NCBI GenBank assembly: GCA_026225275.1
Contig: JAMFSL010000090.1
Location: forward strand, 1 to 64,000
Direction: 5' to 3'
From: Puia dinghuensis
GTDB taxonomy: Bacteria > Bacteroidota > Bacteroidia > Chitinophagales > Chitinophagaceae
Length of the DNA stretch: 64,000 nucleotides
Shown here: positions 35,892-44,660 of the stretch, one piece after another
Layout: every line of letters starts with the position of its first letter
Position numbering within the stretch: position 1 is the first letter of the stretch
Notes under the pieces: generated by a model
The model's input: the letters and a program-made list of their open reading frames with translations, nothing else
Told to the model about the DNA's origin: nothing
Database searches by the model: none
Position numbers and translations under genes: made by a program

Positions 35892-37571
35892 TCAAACGTG
35901 CAGGTGCTGTAAAATATTGCGATGCATTTCGTCGGGGCGGAAGGGCTTATGCAGGTAGCCGTTGAATCCATGTTCCCGCAGGTCCTGGTGCATGTTATCG
36001 TAGACGGCTGCGGTGAAGGCGATAGCAGGGATATCCTTATCGACGTTCCTGATCTGTCTGAGCAGTTCCTTGCCGTCCATCAGAGGCATTTCGAGGTCAA
36101 TCAGCAGGATATCATAGCGTTGGCGCTGGAAATGCTGCCAGGCGACCTCTCCGTTCTCTGCCGTTTGTGTCGTGGCTCCCCAGCTATTGAGGAATCGCCG
36201 GGCGATGTTCATATTCACGGTATTGTCCTCTACGAGCAGGACGCGGACGCCAGTCAGCTGTTTGAGAGCCAGGAGTCGTTCTTTGGGAACGATGATGACC
36301 TGCTGCTGGAAGGGTAGATATAAGGTAAAATAAAAGCGACTGCCTGTTTCTGGCTGGCTGGCCACCTGTAGTTCGCCGCCCATTTTTTTCACCAGTTCGC
36401 GGCAGATGCTGAGGCCGAGACCCGAGCCGCCGTATTTGCGGGTTGTTTCTGCGTCGGCCTGGGTAAAGCTGTCAAAAATGAGATGGATTTTTTCTGGCGG
36501 AATGCCGATGCCGGTGTCCGTTACCGAGAAGGAGATGCCAGCTCCCGATTCGGTAGCTTTATCGAGGCGGGCCTCGAGAGTAACCGAGCCGGAGTCGGTG
36601 AATTTGACAGCATTCGACAGAAGGTTGAGGAATATCTGTCTGAGCCGCATCTGATCACCGATCACCCGTTTGCCTTCCGGCAACTTATCGATATGTACGA
36701 GTAATTGAATATTTTTTTGGCGGGCGTCCGTGGCGAGCGAATCGGCGGTATCCTGTAAGGTGCGGACCAGGTCGAAGGGTTCGTGGGCAAATTCCAGTTT
36801 ACCTTCATCCAGCTTGCTGAAATCCAGGACGGCATTGACCAGCTGCAGGACGTGTTCGGATGAGCTTTTGAGTACTTTGAAATGTTCGCTGTCCTGGAGC
36901 GCTCCGTAGTCCTGGGCCAGCAGATGGGTCGTGCCGATGATGGCGTTGAGTGGTGTCCGTAACTCGTGGCTCATATTGCTCATGAAGCGTGCCTTGGCTG
37001 CTGCGGCGCTCTTACTCTTCCTTTCTTTGGCATCCAGCAGGCGCAGGACGAAGTAGAAGAAAATGATCAAGAGTAAAAAGTTGACGATGATATTGAGCGC
37101 GAGATGATGATAGTTAACTTTGTCAGAGACGAGATCGATAGCGGAGCGATAAGGAAGCAGTAGTACAGTCGCGAGTAGAACGAGTGTGGTACCACTGAGG
37201 AAGATAATGACAAACCTGTCGTTCTTGCGGACGCGCAGGAAGAAGATCATCGCCAGGACATAAGGAAAGAGATACAAATAGGAGGCCTGGCTGGTGCCCT
37301 GCACGTAGCATAGAAAGAAGGACTGAAAGTTGGCGAAGAAGATGCTGAGTAGTTTGGGCAGTTCGAAATGTCCTGTCATGTTGAGCACCATGAAGAAAGT
37401 CAGCATGAGGATGCCTATTGTTTCGATGATAGCGCTCCAGGTCATTCCGTCGTACAGATCATACAGGAGGTTGATCGCGTTGCAGGCCATGGCCAGAACG
37501 ATGAAGGTATTCAGCTGCCAGAACTTATTGCGAGGGGCTGGCGCAGAGACAGGGATAGAAGGGTTTTTCAC
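35892..37571 (-). CDS. Hybrid sensor histidine kinase
   Basis: 559 residues. About six membrane segments occupy the first 180. A HisKA domain (MSHELRTPLNAIIGTTHLL, phospho-His near 205) leads to HATPase_c motifs LLSNAVKF, DTGIGI and GGSGLGLSICREL. A receiver domain follows (VRVLLVEDNTVNMNIARRF; phospho-Asp in DILLIDLEMPLMDG). There is no periplasmic sensor domain, so the signal probably comes from the membrane. It lies just upstream of the lipoprotein and MFS genes on the same strand. No DNA-binding output is present in the protein. Confidence 0.9.
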   Translation of the reverse strand: MKNPSIPVSAPAPRNKFWQLNTFIVLAMACNAINLLYDLYDGMTWSAIIETIGILMLTFFMVLNMTGHFELPKLLSIFFANFQSFFLCYVQGTSQASYLYLFPYVLAMIFFLRVRKNDRFVIIFLSGTTLVLLATVLLLPYRSAIDLVSDKVNYHHLALNIIVNFLLLIIFFYFVLRLLDAKERKSKSAAAAKARFMSNMSHELRTPLNAIIGTTHLLAQDYGALQDSEHFKVLKSSSEHVLQLVNAVLDFSKLDEGKLEFAHEPFDLVRTLQDTADSLATDARQKNIQLLVHIDKLPEGKRVIGDQMRLRQIFLNLLSNAVKFTDSGSVTLEARLDKATESGAGISFSVTDTGIGIPPEKIHLIFDSFTQADAETTRKYGGSGLGLSICRELVKKMGGELQVASQPETGSRFYFTLYLPFQQQVIIVPKERLLALKQLTGVRVLLVEDNTVNMNIARRFLNSWGATTQTAENGEVAWQHFQRQRYDILLIDLEMPLMDGKELLRQIRNVDKDIPAIAFTAAVYDNMHQDLREHGFNGYLHKPFRPDEMHRNILQHLHV

Positions 37572-37627
37572 TAGTTTAAAGGATCTTACTGGAAATTATC
37601 TATAAATATATGTCGAAAACTATGCAT

Positions 37628-37642
37628 ATGCAATAGTTGCAT
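37628..37642. promoter_or_regulatory. Inverted repeat, candidate operator
   Basis: ATGCAA-TAG-TTGCAT is a perfect 6-bp inverted repeat with a 3-base spacer, partly overlapping the palindrome TGCATATGCA. It lies between the divergent hybrid-kinase and drug-efflux genes, 16 bases ahead of the latter's ATG. No regulator gene is adjacent. Confidence 0.45.
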
Positions 37643-37658
37643 GTAAATTTACTCAATT

Positions 37659-39251
37659 ATGGCCACTTTTTCCTTAAATAGCCTTACCGGCAAATGGATC
37701 ATGGTGTCTGCCATATTGGCCTCTTCTATGGGATTTATCGATGGGACTGCCCTGAATGTCGTTCTGCCATCGCTGCAGAAAAGCCTGAAGTCGACCGGGG
37801 CGGATCTGTTCTGGATATTGAATGCCTATTTGCTGATGCTGGCGTCGTTGATCCTGATTGGCGGGTCGCTGGGGGACAGGTTGGGACGGAAGAAAGTCTT
37901 TATGATCGGCATAGGTATTTTTATGACCGGATCTGCCGCCTGCGGGTGTTCTCCCGACACTACCCTGCTGATTTTATTCAGGATCGTGCAAGGCATTGGC
38001 GGGGCGTTGATGATACCCGGGAGTTTGTCGCTGATCTCGGCAGCCATCGATGAAAAGGAGAAAGGAAGGGCGATCGGCATCTGGTCATCTGTGACGACAG
38101 TGGTGACAGTCGGCGGTCCCATCCTGGGTGGTGCATTAGCCGATGCGGGTCTGTGGCGATATATTTTCTTCATCAATCTTCCGCTAGGAGCGGCGGTGCT
38201 ATTCATCTTGTGGCGCAAGGTCGAAGAAAGCAAGAATGAGAGCAGCGTCGGCGGGCTGGATTTTGCGGGAGCGCTGGCGATAGCGTTTGGGCTGGCGTTG
38301 CTGACCTTCGGGTGTCTGCGGATCCCTGCGGTAGGATGGCGGCATTGGTGGATCGGAGGTACGCTGGGTGCGGGGGTTTTGTTGCTGATGGCGTTTATTT
38401 GGATCGAAAAGCGTAGCCGGAGTCCTATGATGCCGCTGGGTTTGTTTACTAACCCGACTTTTAGCGGCGCCAATGCGCTGAGTTTTTTCCTCTATGCGGG
38501 GCTTGGTGCGGGGATGTTATTCCTATCGCTGAACCTGGTGCAGATACAGGGTTATAGCCAGTTCCAGTCAGGCCTGACTTTTTTGCCTTTCACTCTGCTG
38601 ATGATCTCTCTTTCGCGCTATGCGGGCGGGTTGTCCGACCGGTGGGGCGCCAGGCCATTGCTTATTGCGGGTCCTGCGGTGGCTGGGGTGGGGCTGTTCT
38701 TGTTGTCCTTTGCGGGGCAGACGCATGGCGTGGCAGATTATTGGGCGAATTTCTTTCCGGGTATACTCTTGCTTGGTTTGGGGATGACCTTTACTGTAGC
38801 GCCGTTGACGGCGGCTGTGATGGGATCGGTGGATCCCCGGTTTTCGGGGACGGCTTCGGGCGTTAATAATGCGATGACAAGGATTGCAAGTGTGCTTGCG
38901 AATGCGGTGTTTGGGGCGTTGGCGGTGGTGTTTTTTTCCGGGGCGTTGGGGCAGAGGATGGCTGCAAAACCGACGGCGGCTGCGGAACCGGCGACAACTG
39001 CGATGTCGACGAGGGCTGCGATGTCGGCTTTGCCTGCGAAGGAAAAGCAAGCGGTGATGGCACAGGCAGTCAACCTCGGCAATGCAAGTGTACCGGCGAC
39101 CGTGAGTGATCGGGACAAACCGGCGGTGGCGGCGGCTTACCGCGATGCTTTTATAACTGCCTATGCGAGAATTCTACGGATTTCGGCGGTGCTGGCCTGG
39201 TGCGGGGCGTTGATGGCCATTGTTTTTGTATATTCACACCATGAAAAATAG
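37659..39251 (+). CDS. MFS drug-efflux transporter, DHA2 (EmrB/QacA) type
   Basis: 530 residues, 14 membrane segments. Motif C-like GLGLS area and motif A GGSLGDRLGRKKVFM are present; VVLPSLQKSL and ILNAYLLMLASLILIGG are typical of DHA2. An Ala/Thr-rich cytoplasmic or periplasmic stretch (about 430-490) precedes the last helix. Exports drugs or toxic metabolites with protons. The upstream inverted repeat and the divergent hybrid kinase suggest control. The stop overlaps the peptidase start by 11 bases. Confidence 0.88.
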   Translation: MATFSLNSLTGKWIMVSAILASSMGFIDGTALNVVLPSLQKSLKSTGADLFWILNAYLLMLASLILIGGSLGDRLGRKKVFMIGIGIFMTGSAACGCSPDTTLLILFRIVQGIGGALMIPGSLSLISAAIDEKEKGRAIGIWSSVTTVVTVGGPILGGALADAGLWRYIFFINLPLGAAVLFILWRKVEESKNESSVGGLDFAGALAIAFGLALLTFGCLRIPAVGWRHWWIGGTLGAGVLLLMAFIWIEKRSRSPMMPLGLFTNPTFSGANALSFFLYAGLGAGMLFLSLNLVQIQGYSQFQSGLTFLPFTLLMISLSRYAGGLSDRWGARPLLIAGPAVAGVGLFLLSFAGQTHGVADYWANFFPGILLLGLGMTFTVAPLTAAVMGSVDPRFSGTASGVNNAMTRIASVLANAVFGALAVVFFSGALGQRMAAKPTAAAEPATTAMSTRAAMSALPAKEKQAVMAQAVNLGNASVPATVSDRDKPAVAAAYRDAFITAYARILRISAVLAWCGALMAIVFVYSHHEK

Positions 39252-41400
39252 ATTGCTTTTTATAGTTATGTTTTTGGGTCTGGCGACTGCTGTCCATGCA
39301 CAGGGCGGAAGTGTGCTGACCAATAACGATTACGCGCATGCGGAAAGTCTTTTGAGCTATGGGACCGGACCTTTAGTCGACAATCTGATGGGTAATCCCA
39401 ACTGGCTGTCCGGGGACAGGTTCTGGTATCGGGTGTTGACTGCGCAGGGCGGTGAATACGTTGTGGTCAATCCTGCCAAAGGGACACGTGCGGCTGATGT
39501 CGACCCGGCAAAGCTAGGGGTGGACACTTCGCGGGCGAGAGGTGCTGCGATCAATGAGGACCTGTCACCCAACGGCAAGAGAGCGGTTTTTATCAAGGAC
39601 TACAATTTATGGGTGCGCGACCTGGCCAGTGGTCAGGAGACGCAGCTGACAACCGATGGGGTGAAGGATTTTGGGTATGCTACGGACAATGCCGGCTGGA
39701 AGAGCAGTGACAAACCTATTGTGAAGTGGTCGCCGGACAGCCGGAAGGTGGCTACTTTTCAGCAGGACGAGCGGAATGTGGGCGACATGTACCTGGTGAC
39801 GACGAATATAGGTCATCCAGTGCTGCATGCCTGGAAATATCCCCTGCCGGGCGATAAGGAGATTGCGATGATCCAGCGGGTGATCATCGATATAGATACG
39901 CCGAAAGTGATCCGGCTGCAGATGATGCCCGATCCGCACCGTGCGACCTTAAGTGATGATATTTCCAGCAGCGGTACGCTGGATGATGTGAATTGGAATG
40001 ACAATGCCACGCAGCTGGCATTCGTCTCCACCAGCCGGGATCATAAAGATGAGAAGGTCAGGATCGCCGATGCCATGACTGGCGCGGTGCGGGAGGTATT
40101 TGAAGAGACCGTGTCTACTCAATATGAGTCGGGGCGGCGCACCATCGACTGGACCTATCTCGGGAAGTCCAATGAGATCGTCTGGTATTCCGAGCGGGAC
40201 AACTGGGGGCATCTCTACTTGTATGATGCTGCCACGGGTCAACTGAAACATCAGATCACCAAGGGGGATTGGCTGGTGTCCAGCCTGGTGAAGGTGGATG
40301 AGAAAAAGCGGCTGTTGTATTTTACGGCTGCGGGGCGGGAGCCGGAAAATCCATATTTCAATCAGTTGTACCGGATCGATTTTGATGGCAAGCGGCTTGA
40401 ACTGCTGACTCCGGAAGCAGGCAACCACACGATCACTTTCTCACCGTCAGAGGGCTATTTCATCGACACCTATTCCAAGCCCGATGTCCCGCCCGTCAGT
40501 GTGTTACGGAACCTGGAAGGCAAGGTGATCGTACCGCTGGAAAAGACCGATATTTCGCGGCTGGTGGCTACGGGTTGGAAGCCGCCCATTCCTTTCTCTG
40601 TGAAGGCGCATGACGGGACGACCGATATTTATGGATTGCTGTTCACGCCTTCGACAATGGATCCGAACCGGAAGTATCCGATCGTCGACTATATTTATCC
40701 GGGTCCGCAGGGTGGCAGTGTCGGGAGCTGGTCGTTTGCGGCATCGAGGAATGATAACCAGGCGCTGGCTGAACTGGGCTTTATTGTGGTGGCTCTCGAG
40801 GGGACGAGTAATCCCTATCGTTCCAAGAGTTTTCACGACATGAGTTATGGTAATATGGCAGAGAACACTTTGCCTGATCAGGTAGGCGGTATCCGGCAGC
40901 TGGCGCAGCGCTATTCCTATATCGATACCAACCGGGTGGGGATATGGGGGCATTCGGGTGGTGGGTTTGCCACGGCGGGTGCGATGTTCCGGTATCCGGA
41001 TTTCTTCAAGGTAGGGATATCCGAATCCGGCAATCACGACAACCGCAATTATGAAGACGACTGGGGAGAGCGGTATGATGGGCTGGCTGCGAATTCCAAT
41101 TATGATGCGCAGGCGAATGAGAACTATGCCAGGAATCTGAAAGGAAAATTACTGCTGGCGCACGGGTTGATGGATAATAATGTGCCGCCTTCCAATACCA
41201 TGCTGGTGGTGGATGCGCTGGTTAAGGCGAATAAGGATTTTGATCTGGTGGTGTTTCCGAATAGTCCGCATGGGTATGGGCAGTTTTCTCCTTATATGAT
41301 GCGGCGGAGGTGGGATTACTTTGTGAAGAATCTGGCGGGAATGACGCCGCCGAAGGAATTTGAGCTGAAGATGAAGCAAGATCCGCGGAAGGTTAATTAA
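39241..41400 (+). CDS. S9 dipeptidyl-peptidase IV-type serine peptidase, exported
   Basis: 719 residues from the ATG at 39241, which starts a signal peptide (MKNRLLFIVMFLGLATAVHAQ). An N-terminal eight-blade propeller (DPPIV_N; e.g. SPNGKRAVFIKD, WSPDSRKVATF) precedes the alpha/beta hydrolase. The triad is S572 in WGHSGGGF, D645 in HGLMDN and H677 in NSPHGYG. The exo-binding Glu motif of DPP-IV proper (paired Glu of EE) is not evident, so its specificity may differ. It overlaps the efflux gene by 11 bases and the convergent LytTR gene by 8. Confidence 0.88.
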   Translation: MKNRLLFIVMFLGLATAVHAQGGSVLTNNDYAHAESLLSYGTGPLVDNLMGNPNWLSGDRFWYRVLTAQGGEYVVVNPAKGTRAADVDPAKLGVDTSRARGAAINEDLSPNGKRAVFIKDYNLWVRDLASGQETQLTTDGVKDFGYATDNAGWKSSDKPIVKWSPDSRKVATFQQDERNVGDMYLVTTNIGHPVLHAWKYPLPGDKEIAMIQRVIIDIDTPKVIRLQMMPDPHRATLSDDISSSGTLDDVNWNDNATQLAFVSTSRDHKDEKVRIADAMTGAVREVFEETVSTQYESGRRTIDWTYLGKSNEIVWYSERDNWGHLYLYDAATGQLKHQITKGDWLVSSLVKVDEKKRLLYFTAAGREPENPYFNQLYRIDFDGKRLELLTPEAGNHTITFSPSEGYFIDTYSKPDVPPVSVLRNLEGKVIVPLEKTDISRLVATGWKPPIPFSVKAHDGTTDIYGLLFTPSTMDPNRKYPIVDYIYPGPQGGSVGSWSFAASRNDNQALAELGFIVVALEGTSNPYRSKSFHDMSYGNMAENTLPDQVGGIRQLAQRYSYIDTNRVGIWGHSGGGFATAGAMFRYPDFFKVGISESGNHDNRNYEDDWGERYDGLAANSNYDAQANENYARNLKGKLLLAHGLMDNNVPPSNTMLVVDALVKANKDFDLVVFPNSPHGYGQFSPYMMRRRWDYFVKNLAGMTPPKEFELKMKQDPRKVN

Positions 41401-42112
41401 ATATTTTTTCGATATCGGTTTTGTAGGCTTTTCCGAGTGGGAGGCTGATATTCTCCAGGTACACGTTACGGGTGTCGAGTTTGCGTACATAATGACGTTG
41501 TACGGCAAAGCTGCGATGGATGCGAATGAATGAACTGAATTCGTTTTCATTGAGCAGGTTGCCGAGCGTCGTCAGCACGTGATATTTTTTTTCAAGGGTA
41601 ACTATCGTGGTATAATCCCTGAGTGCTTCGAGGTAGAGGATATCGTGCAGCCTCACCTTGGTTTTCTCGTGTCCTTCCTTAATGAAAATAGTGTCGTTGC
41701 CGAGGCTGTGTTCGAAGAGTTCCGCTTTTTGTCGGACTTCGAAGAGCTCCTGGACGCGACGGATGGCTTTTTCGAAGCGGTCGCTGGTGATGGGTTTGAT
41801 GAGGAAGTCCAGCGCGGCGGCATCGAATGCATCCACGGCGTAGTCGGGGTAGGCGGTGATGAAGATACAGGCAGGGATATCCATGAAACGGGAACGGAGT
41901 TCCAGGCCGGTCAGCCCGGGCATGTCTATATCCAGGAATAGCAGGTCGACGGAATTTTGTTGAAGAAACCGGAGGGCAGCAGCCGAATTGTCGTAAGTGC
42001 CGGAGATGCTGATGAAGGGGTATTTGCGTAACTGAGCCACTACAGTGAGCCGGTCTATTTCATAGTCGTCCGCAATCAGGCATGTGATTCCGGGTTTCTG
42101 GTACGTGTTCAT
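41393..42112 (-). CDS. LytTR response regulator (orphan)
   Basis: 239 residues. The receiver domain has LIADDYEIDR and the phospho-acceptor DLLFLDIDMPGLTG. The LytTR domain starts near DTIFIKEGHEKTKV, contains YLEALRDYTTIVT and ends at LPLGKAYKTDIEKIF. No kinase is adjacent, so the partner is elsewhere. The divergent DUF4412 gene and the paired 18-bp direct repeats between them make it a good candidate for regulation of that gene or of itself. Confidence 0.88.
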   Translation of the reverse strand: MNTYQKPGITCLIADDYEIDRLTVVAQLRKYPFISISGTYDNSAAALRFLQQNSVDLLFLDIDMPGLTGLELRSRFMDIPACIFITAYPDYAVDAFDAAALDFLIKPITSDRFEKAIRRVQELFEVRQKAELFEHSLGNDTIFIKEGHEKTKVRLHDILYLEALRDYTTIVTLEKKYHVLTTLGNLLNENEFSSFIRIHRSFAVQRHYVRKLDTRNVYLENISLPLGKAYKTDIEKIFN

Positions 42113-42180
42113 TTCATAGATTTTATTCGTCGTTCGTCGATCGGGTGTTTTTTAACCGGTTTTTTTTGACAAGATTTGAT

Positions 42181-42220
42181 GGTGGATGTGTATTAAATCG
42201 GCGATGGATACGCATTAAAT
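42181..42220. promoter_or_regulatory. Direct repeat, candidate LytTR binding site
   Basis: Two 18-base units (GGTGGATGTGTATTAAAT and GATGGATACGCATTAAAT) agree at 14 of 18 positions and start 22 bases apart, two turns of the helix. They lie between the orphan LytTR gene and the DUF4412 gene, ending 29 bases before the GTG start. LytTR proteins often bind spaced direct repeats. Confidence 0.5.
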
Positions 42221-42249
42221 ATACTTAAAATGTCTATAAAAGCAAGTAT

Positions 42250-43206
42250 GTGAAGAGAGTATTTGTTATTTGCCTGGTGGCTATAGGGGTAGCCGGCCCG
42301 GCGACACCGGGAAGGGCGCAGTTTCTGAAGAACCTGGTGAATAATGCGATGCAGAATCGCAGCAATAAGCCGGCGGCCAATTCGACGACGGGCACGTCAG
42401 ACAGTGCTTCGGCGGCGGCCAAGTCAGCCAATGACAGCGCCATGGTGGCCAAATATATGGCGAACGTCACCAAGCCCAAGCCGATGACTGCGGCAGATTC
42501 TGCGGCTGTCAGGAGTTTTATGACAGGTACAGGCGGCAGCGGGATGTTGTATGAATACCGGGTCGTCTATGACTTCAAAAAGAATGGTAAAGATTCGATA
42601 CTAACCGATACCATGTCGCAGGCTATTTCGGATGGACATAATACACATGTGAATATGGATATGATGGGCATGAAGATGAACTTACTGGGACATGCGACCC
42701 AGTCGAAATATACTGTTGTGTTATATCCGGAGACCAGGACTTATTTGCTGAACACCGTCGATACAGGCGCGCTGAATTCCGATAGAATGACGTACACCGT
42801 TACGCGGGTAGGAACCGAGACCGTGGCGGGCTATGCCTGTGTTCATGCGAAGCTATCCATTGTCTCATCAGGTCAGAAGACCCCTATCGTCGAGGATATC
42901 TGGACGAGTACAGATGTGCCGGGGTATGCGGAAATGAAAAAGCTGATGACCGTCCACCGCATGACGATCAAGATGCTCGATGCGCTTGAAAAGGCGGGAT
43001 GCAATGGATTCATGGTGAAAATGATCATGGCGCCGATTGGGGGGGGCACGCCGAATTCGCTGAGTATTTCGAGTAATATGGTGTTGATCACGGCGGCGCG
43101 GCGGGACTTTCCGGCGTCTATGTTCGAGATACCGGCAGGGTATACGCCTTCCACCATGCAGAGTATGTTAGGGAATATTATGGCAACGATGCCACAGCAG
43201 AAATAG
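42250..43206 (+). CDS. DUF4412 secreted protein (GTG start)
   Basis: 318 residues. The only supportable start in frame is GTG at 42250, which opens a signal peptide (MKRVFVICLVAIGVAGPATP). An out-of-frame ATG-TGA pair overlaps the start. The mature part has a linker rich in Asn/Ser/Ala (about 30-75) and a DUF4412 core (YEYRVVYDFKKNGKD, HVNMDMMGMKMNL, FPASMFEIPAGYTPS). DUF4412 is of unknown function, seen in secreted Bacteroidota proteins. A terminator follows. Confidence 0.8.
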   Translation: MKRVFVICLVAIGVAGPATPGRAQFLKNLVNNAMQNRSNKPAANSTTGTSDSASAAAKSANDSAMVAKYMANVTKPKPMTAADSAAVRSFMTGTGGSGMLYEYRVVYDFKKNGKDSILTDTMSQAISDGHNTHVNMDMMGMKMNLLGHATQSKYTVVLYPETRTYLLNTVDTGALNSDRMTYTVTRVGTETVAGYACVHAKLSIVSSGQKTPIVEDIWTSTDVPGYAEMKKLMTVHRMTIKMLDALEKAGCNGFMVKMIMAPIGGGTPNSLSISSNMVLITAARRDFPASMFEIPAGYTPSTMQSMLGNIMATMPQQK

Positions 43207-43253
43207 TTATGGTCCTTATGGTGAGGACCTGGCGCTGTACGAGCGAGCAGATG

Positions 43254-43279
43254 CCGTCCGGGTAACCGGGCGGTTTTTT
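43254..43279 (+). terminator. Rho-independent terminator
   Basis: CCGTCCGG and CCGGGCGG pair (one G-U) around a GTAA tetraloop, followed by TTTTTT. It is 47 bases after the DUF4412 stop. Confidence 0.8.
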
Positions 43280-43324
43280 ATTTTTGGCCCCCGGCAGTCT
43301 GGAAAGTAGCCCGGGGGATGGGGT

Positions 43325-43933
43325 TTAGTTAAGGAGGGGGCGGAGGATTTTCCAGACATTATCGGCTACGATCCGATGGCCTTGTTCGTTGGGGTGGATG
43401 CCGTCGGCCTGGTTGAGTTGCGGGATGCCGCCTACGCCCTGCAGGAGGAAGGGGATGAGGGGGGCCTTGTTCTTTGCCGCCAGTTGGGTGAAGGTTTGGC
43501 GGAAGGCTGTTGCATAGGTGGCGCCCATGCTGGGCGGGATCTGCATTCCTGCCAGGACGATCTTAGCGGCGGGGTATTTTATTTTCACCGAATCGATGAT
43601 AGCCTGCAGATTGGTGGCCGTACCGGTTACAGGGATGCCACGGAGGCCATCGTTGGCGCCCAGTTCCAGCACAAAGATGTCGACGGGTTGGCGGAGGATC
43701 CAGCCGATGCGGGTTTTGCCACCTGCGGAGGTTTCGCCGCTGAGGCCGGCATTGACCACTTTGTATGGCCGCTGGAGGGAGTCGATGCGGTGGCCGATGA
43801 TGGCGGGGAAGGCCTGGTCGGCGCCGACGCCGTAGCCGGCGGTGATGCTGTCGCCAAAGAAAACGATAGTTTTAACTCCGGGTGATGCCGGGAGGAGACT
43901 TATGGCGGCCAGGAGGACGATAGTCATTTTCAT
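43325..43933 (-). CDS. GDSL-family esterase/lysophospholipase, TesA-like
   Basis: 202 residues from the ATG at 43933, which begins a signal peptide (MKMTIVLLAAISLLPASPG). SGNH blocks are complete: FFGDSITAGYG (Ser), NAGLSGETSAGG (Gly), ELGANDGLRG (Asn) and DGIHPNEQGH (Asp/His). Known members act on thioesters or lysophospholipids in the periplasm. It is divergent from, and 46 bases away from, the YbbA-type ATPase, reproducing the tesA/ybbA/ybbP arrangement known in proteobacteria. The longer reading to 43999 is disfavoured as it overlaps the ATPase start. Confidence 0.85.
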   Translation of the reverse strand: MKMTIVLLAAISLLPASPGVKTIVFFGDSITAGYGVGADQAFPAIIGHRIDSLQRPYKVVNAGLSGETSAGGKTRIGWILRQPVDIFVLELGANDGLRGIPVTGTATNLQAIIDSVKIKYPAAKIVLAGMQIPPSMGATYATAFRQTFTQLAAKNKAPLIPFLLQGVGGIPQLNQADGIHPNEQGHRIVADNVWKILRPLLN

Positions 43934-43979
43934 ATAGAAAGTAACAACAATTGCGTCTATATAGTTGTAAATTAATCCC

Positions 43980-44660
43980 ATGGAAAACATTCTGACCATT
44001 AGGCATGTCAGTAAGACTTATACCGCCGCCGGCCGGGCGTTAAGCGTGCTGGAGGATATCGATTTCTCGGTACGGGCGGGTTCGACGGTCGCCATCGTAG
44101 GTCCTTCGGGGAGCGGCAAAACGACATTGCTGGGACTGAGTGCGGGGCTCGACCGTTGCACGACAGGTTCCGTGGAATTGAATGGGATCGTCATCGACGG
44201 GTTGAGTGAAGATGAAAGGGCGGACATCCGTAACCGGTACGTTGGGTTTATCTTTCAGAATTTCCAGTTGATGCCTACGCTGACGGCGTTGGAGAATGTG
44301 ATGGTGCCCCTGGAATTGCGGGGAGAGAAGCATATCCGCAACCGGGCGAAGGAGCTGATGGAGAAGGTTGGGTTAGCAGACAGGCTACATCATTATCCTG
44401 TAGAGCTGTCGGGGGGTGAGCAACAGCGGGTTTCGCTGGCGAGGGCTTTTTCGGGGCAGCCGCGCATTCTTTTCGCCGACGAACCAACCGGGAACCTGGA
44501 TGCAGAGACCAGCGCAAAGATCGAAGAGTTATTGTTCGGTCTCAACCGGGAGGCAGGCACTACGCTGATCATCGTAACACATAATGCCGAGCTGGCAGCC
44601 AATACGCAACGGATAATACGGCTGGCGGGGGGCCGAATCATAGCCGATGAAACAAAATAA
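43980..44660 (+). CDS. ABC transporter ATPase, YbbA/LolD-like
   Basis: 226 residues. It has a Walker A motif (VGPSGSGKTTLLGL), a Q-loop near FIFQNFQLMPTLTA, a signature LSGGEQQRVSLARAF and a Walker B ILFADEPTGNLD, and it ends with the His switch in IIVTHNAEL. It pairs with the following FtsX-type permease, which it overlaps by 14 bases. Export of lipids or hydrophobic compounds is the usual family role. The start ATG immediately follows the divergent esterase region. Confidence 0.9.
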   Translation: MENILTIRHVSKTYTAAGRALSVLEDIDFSVRAGSTVAIVGPSGSGKTTLLGLSAGLDRCTTGSVELNGIVIDGLSEDERADIRNRYVGFIFQNFQLMPTLTALENVMVPLELRGEKHIRNRAKELMEKVGLADRLHHYPVELSGGEQQRVSLARAFSGQPRILFADEPTGNLDAETSAKIEELLFGLNREAGTTLIIVTHNAELAANTQRIIRLAGGRIIADETK

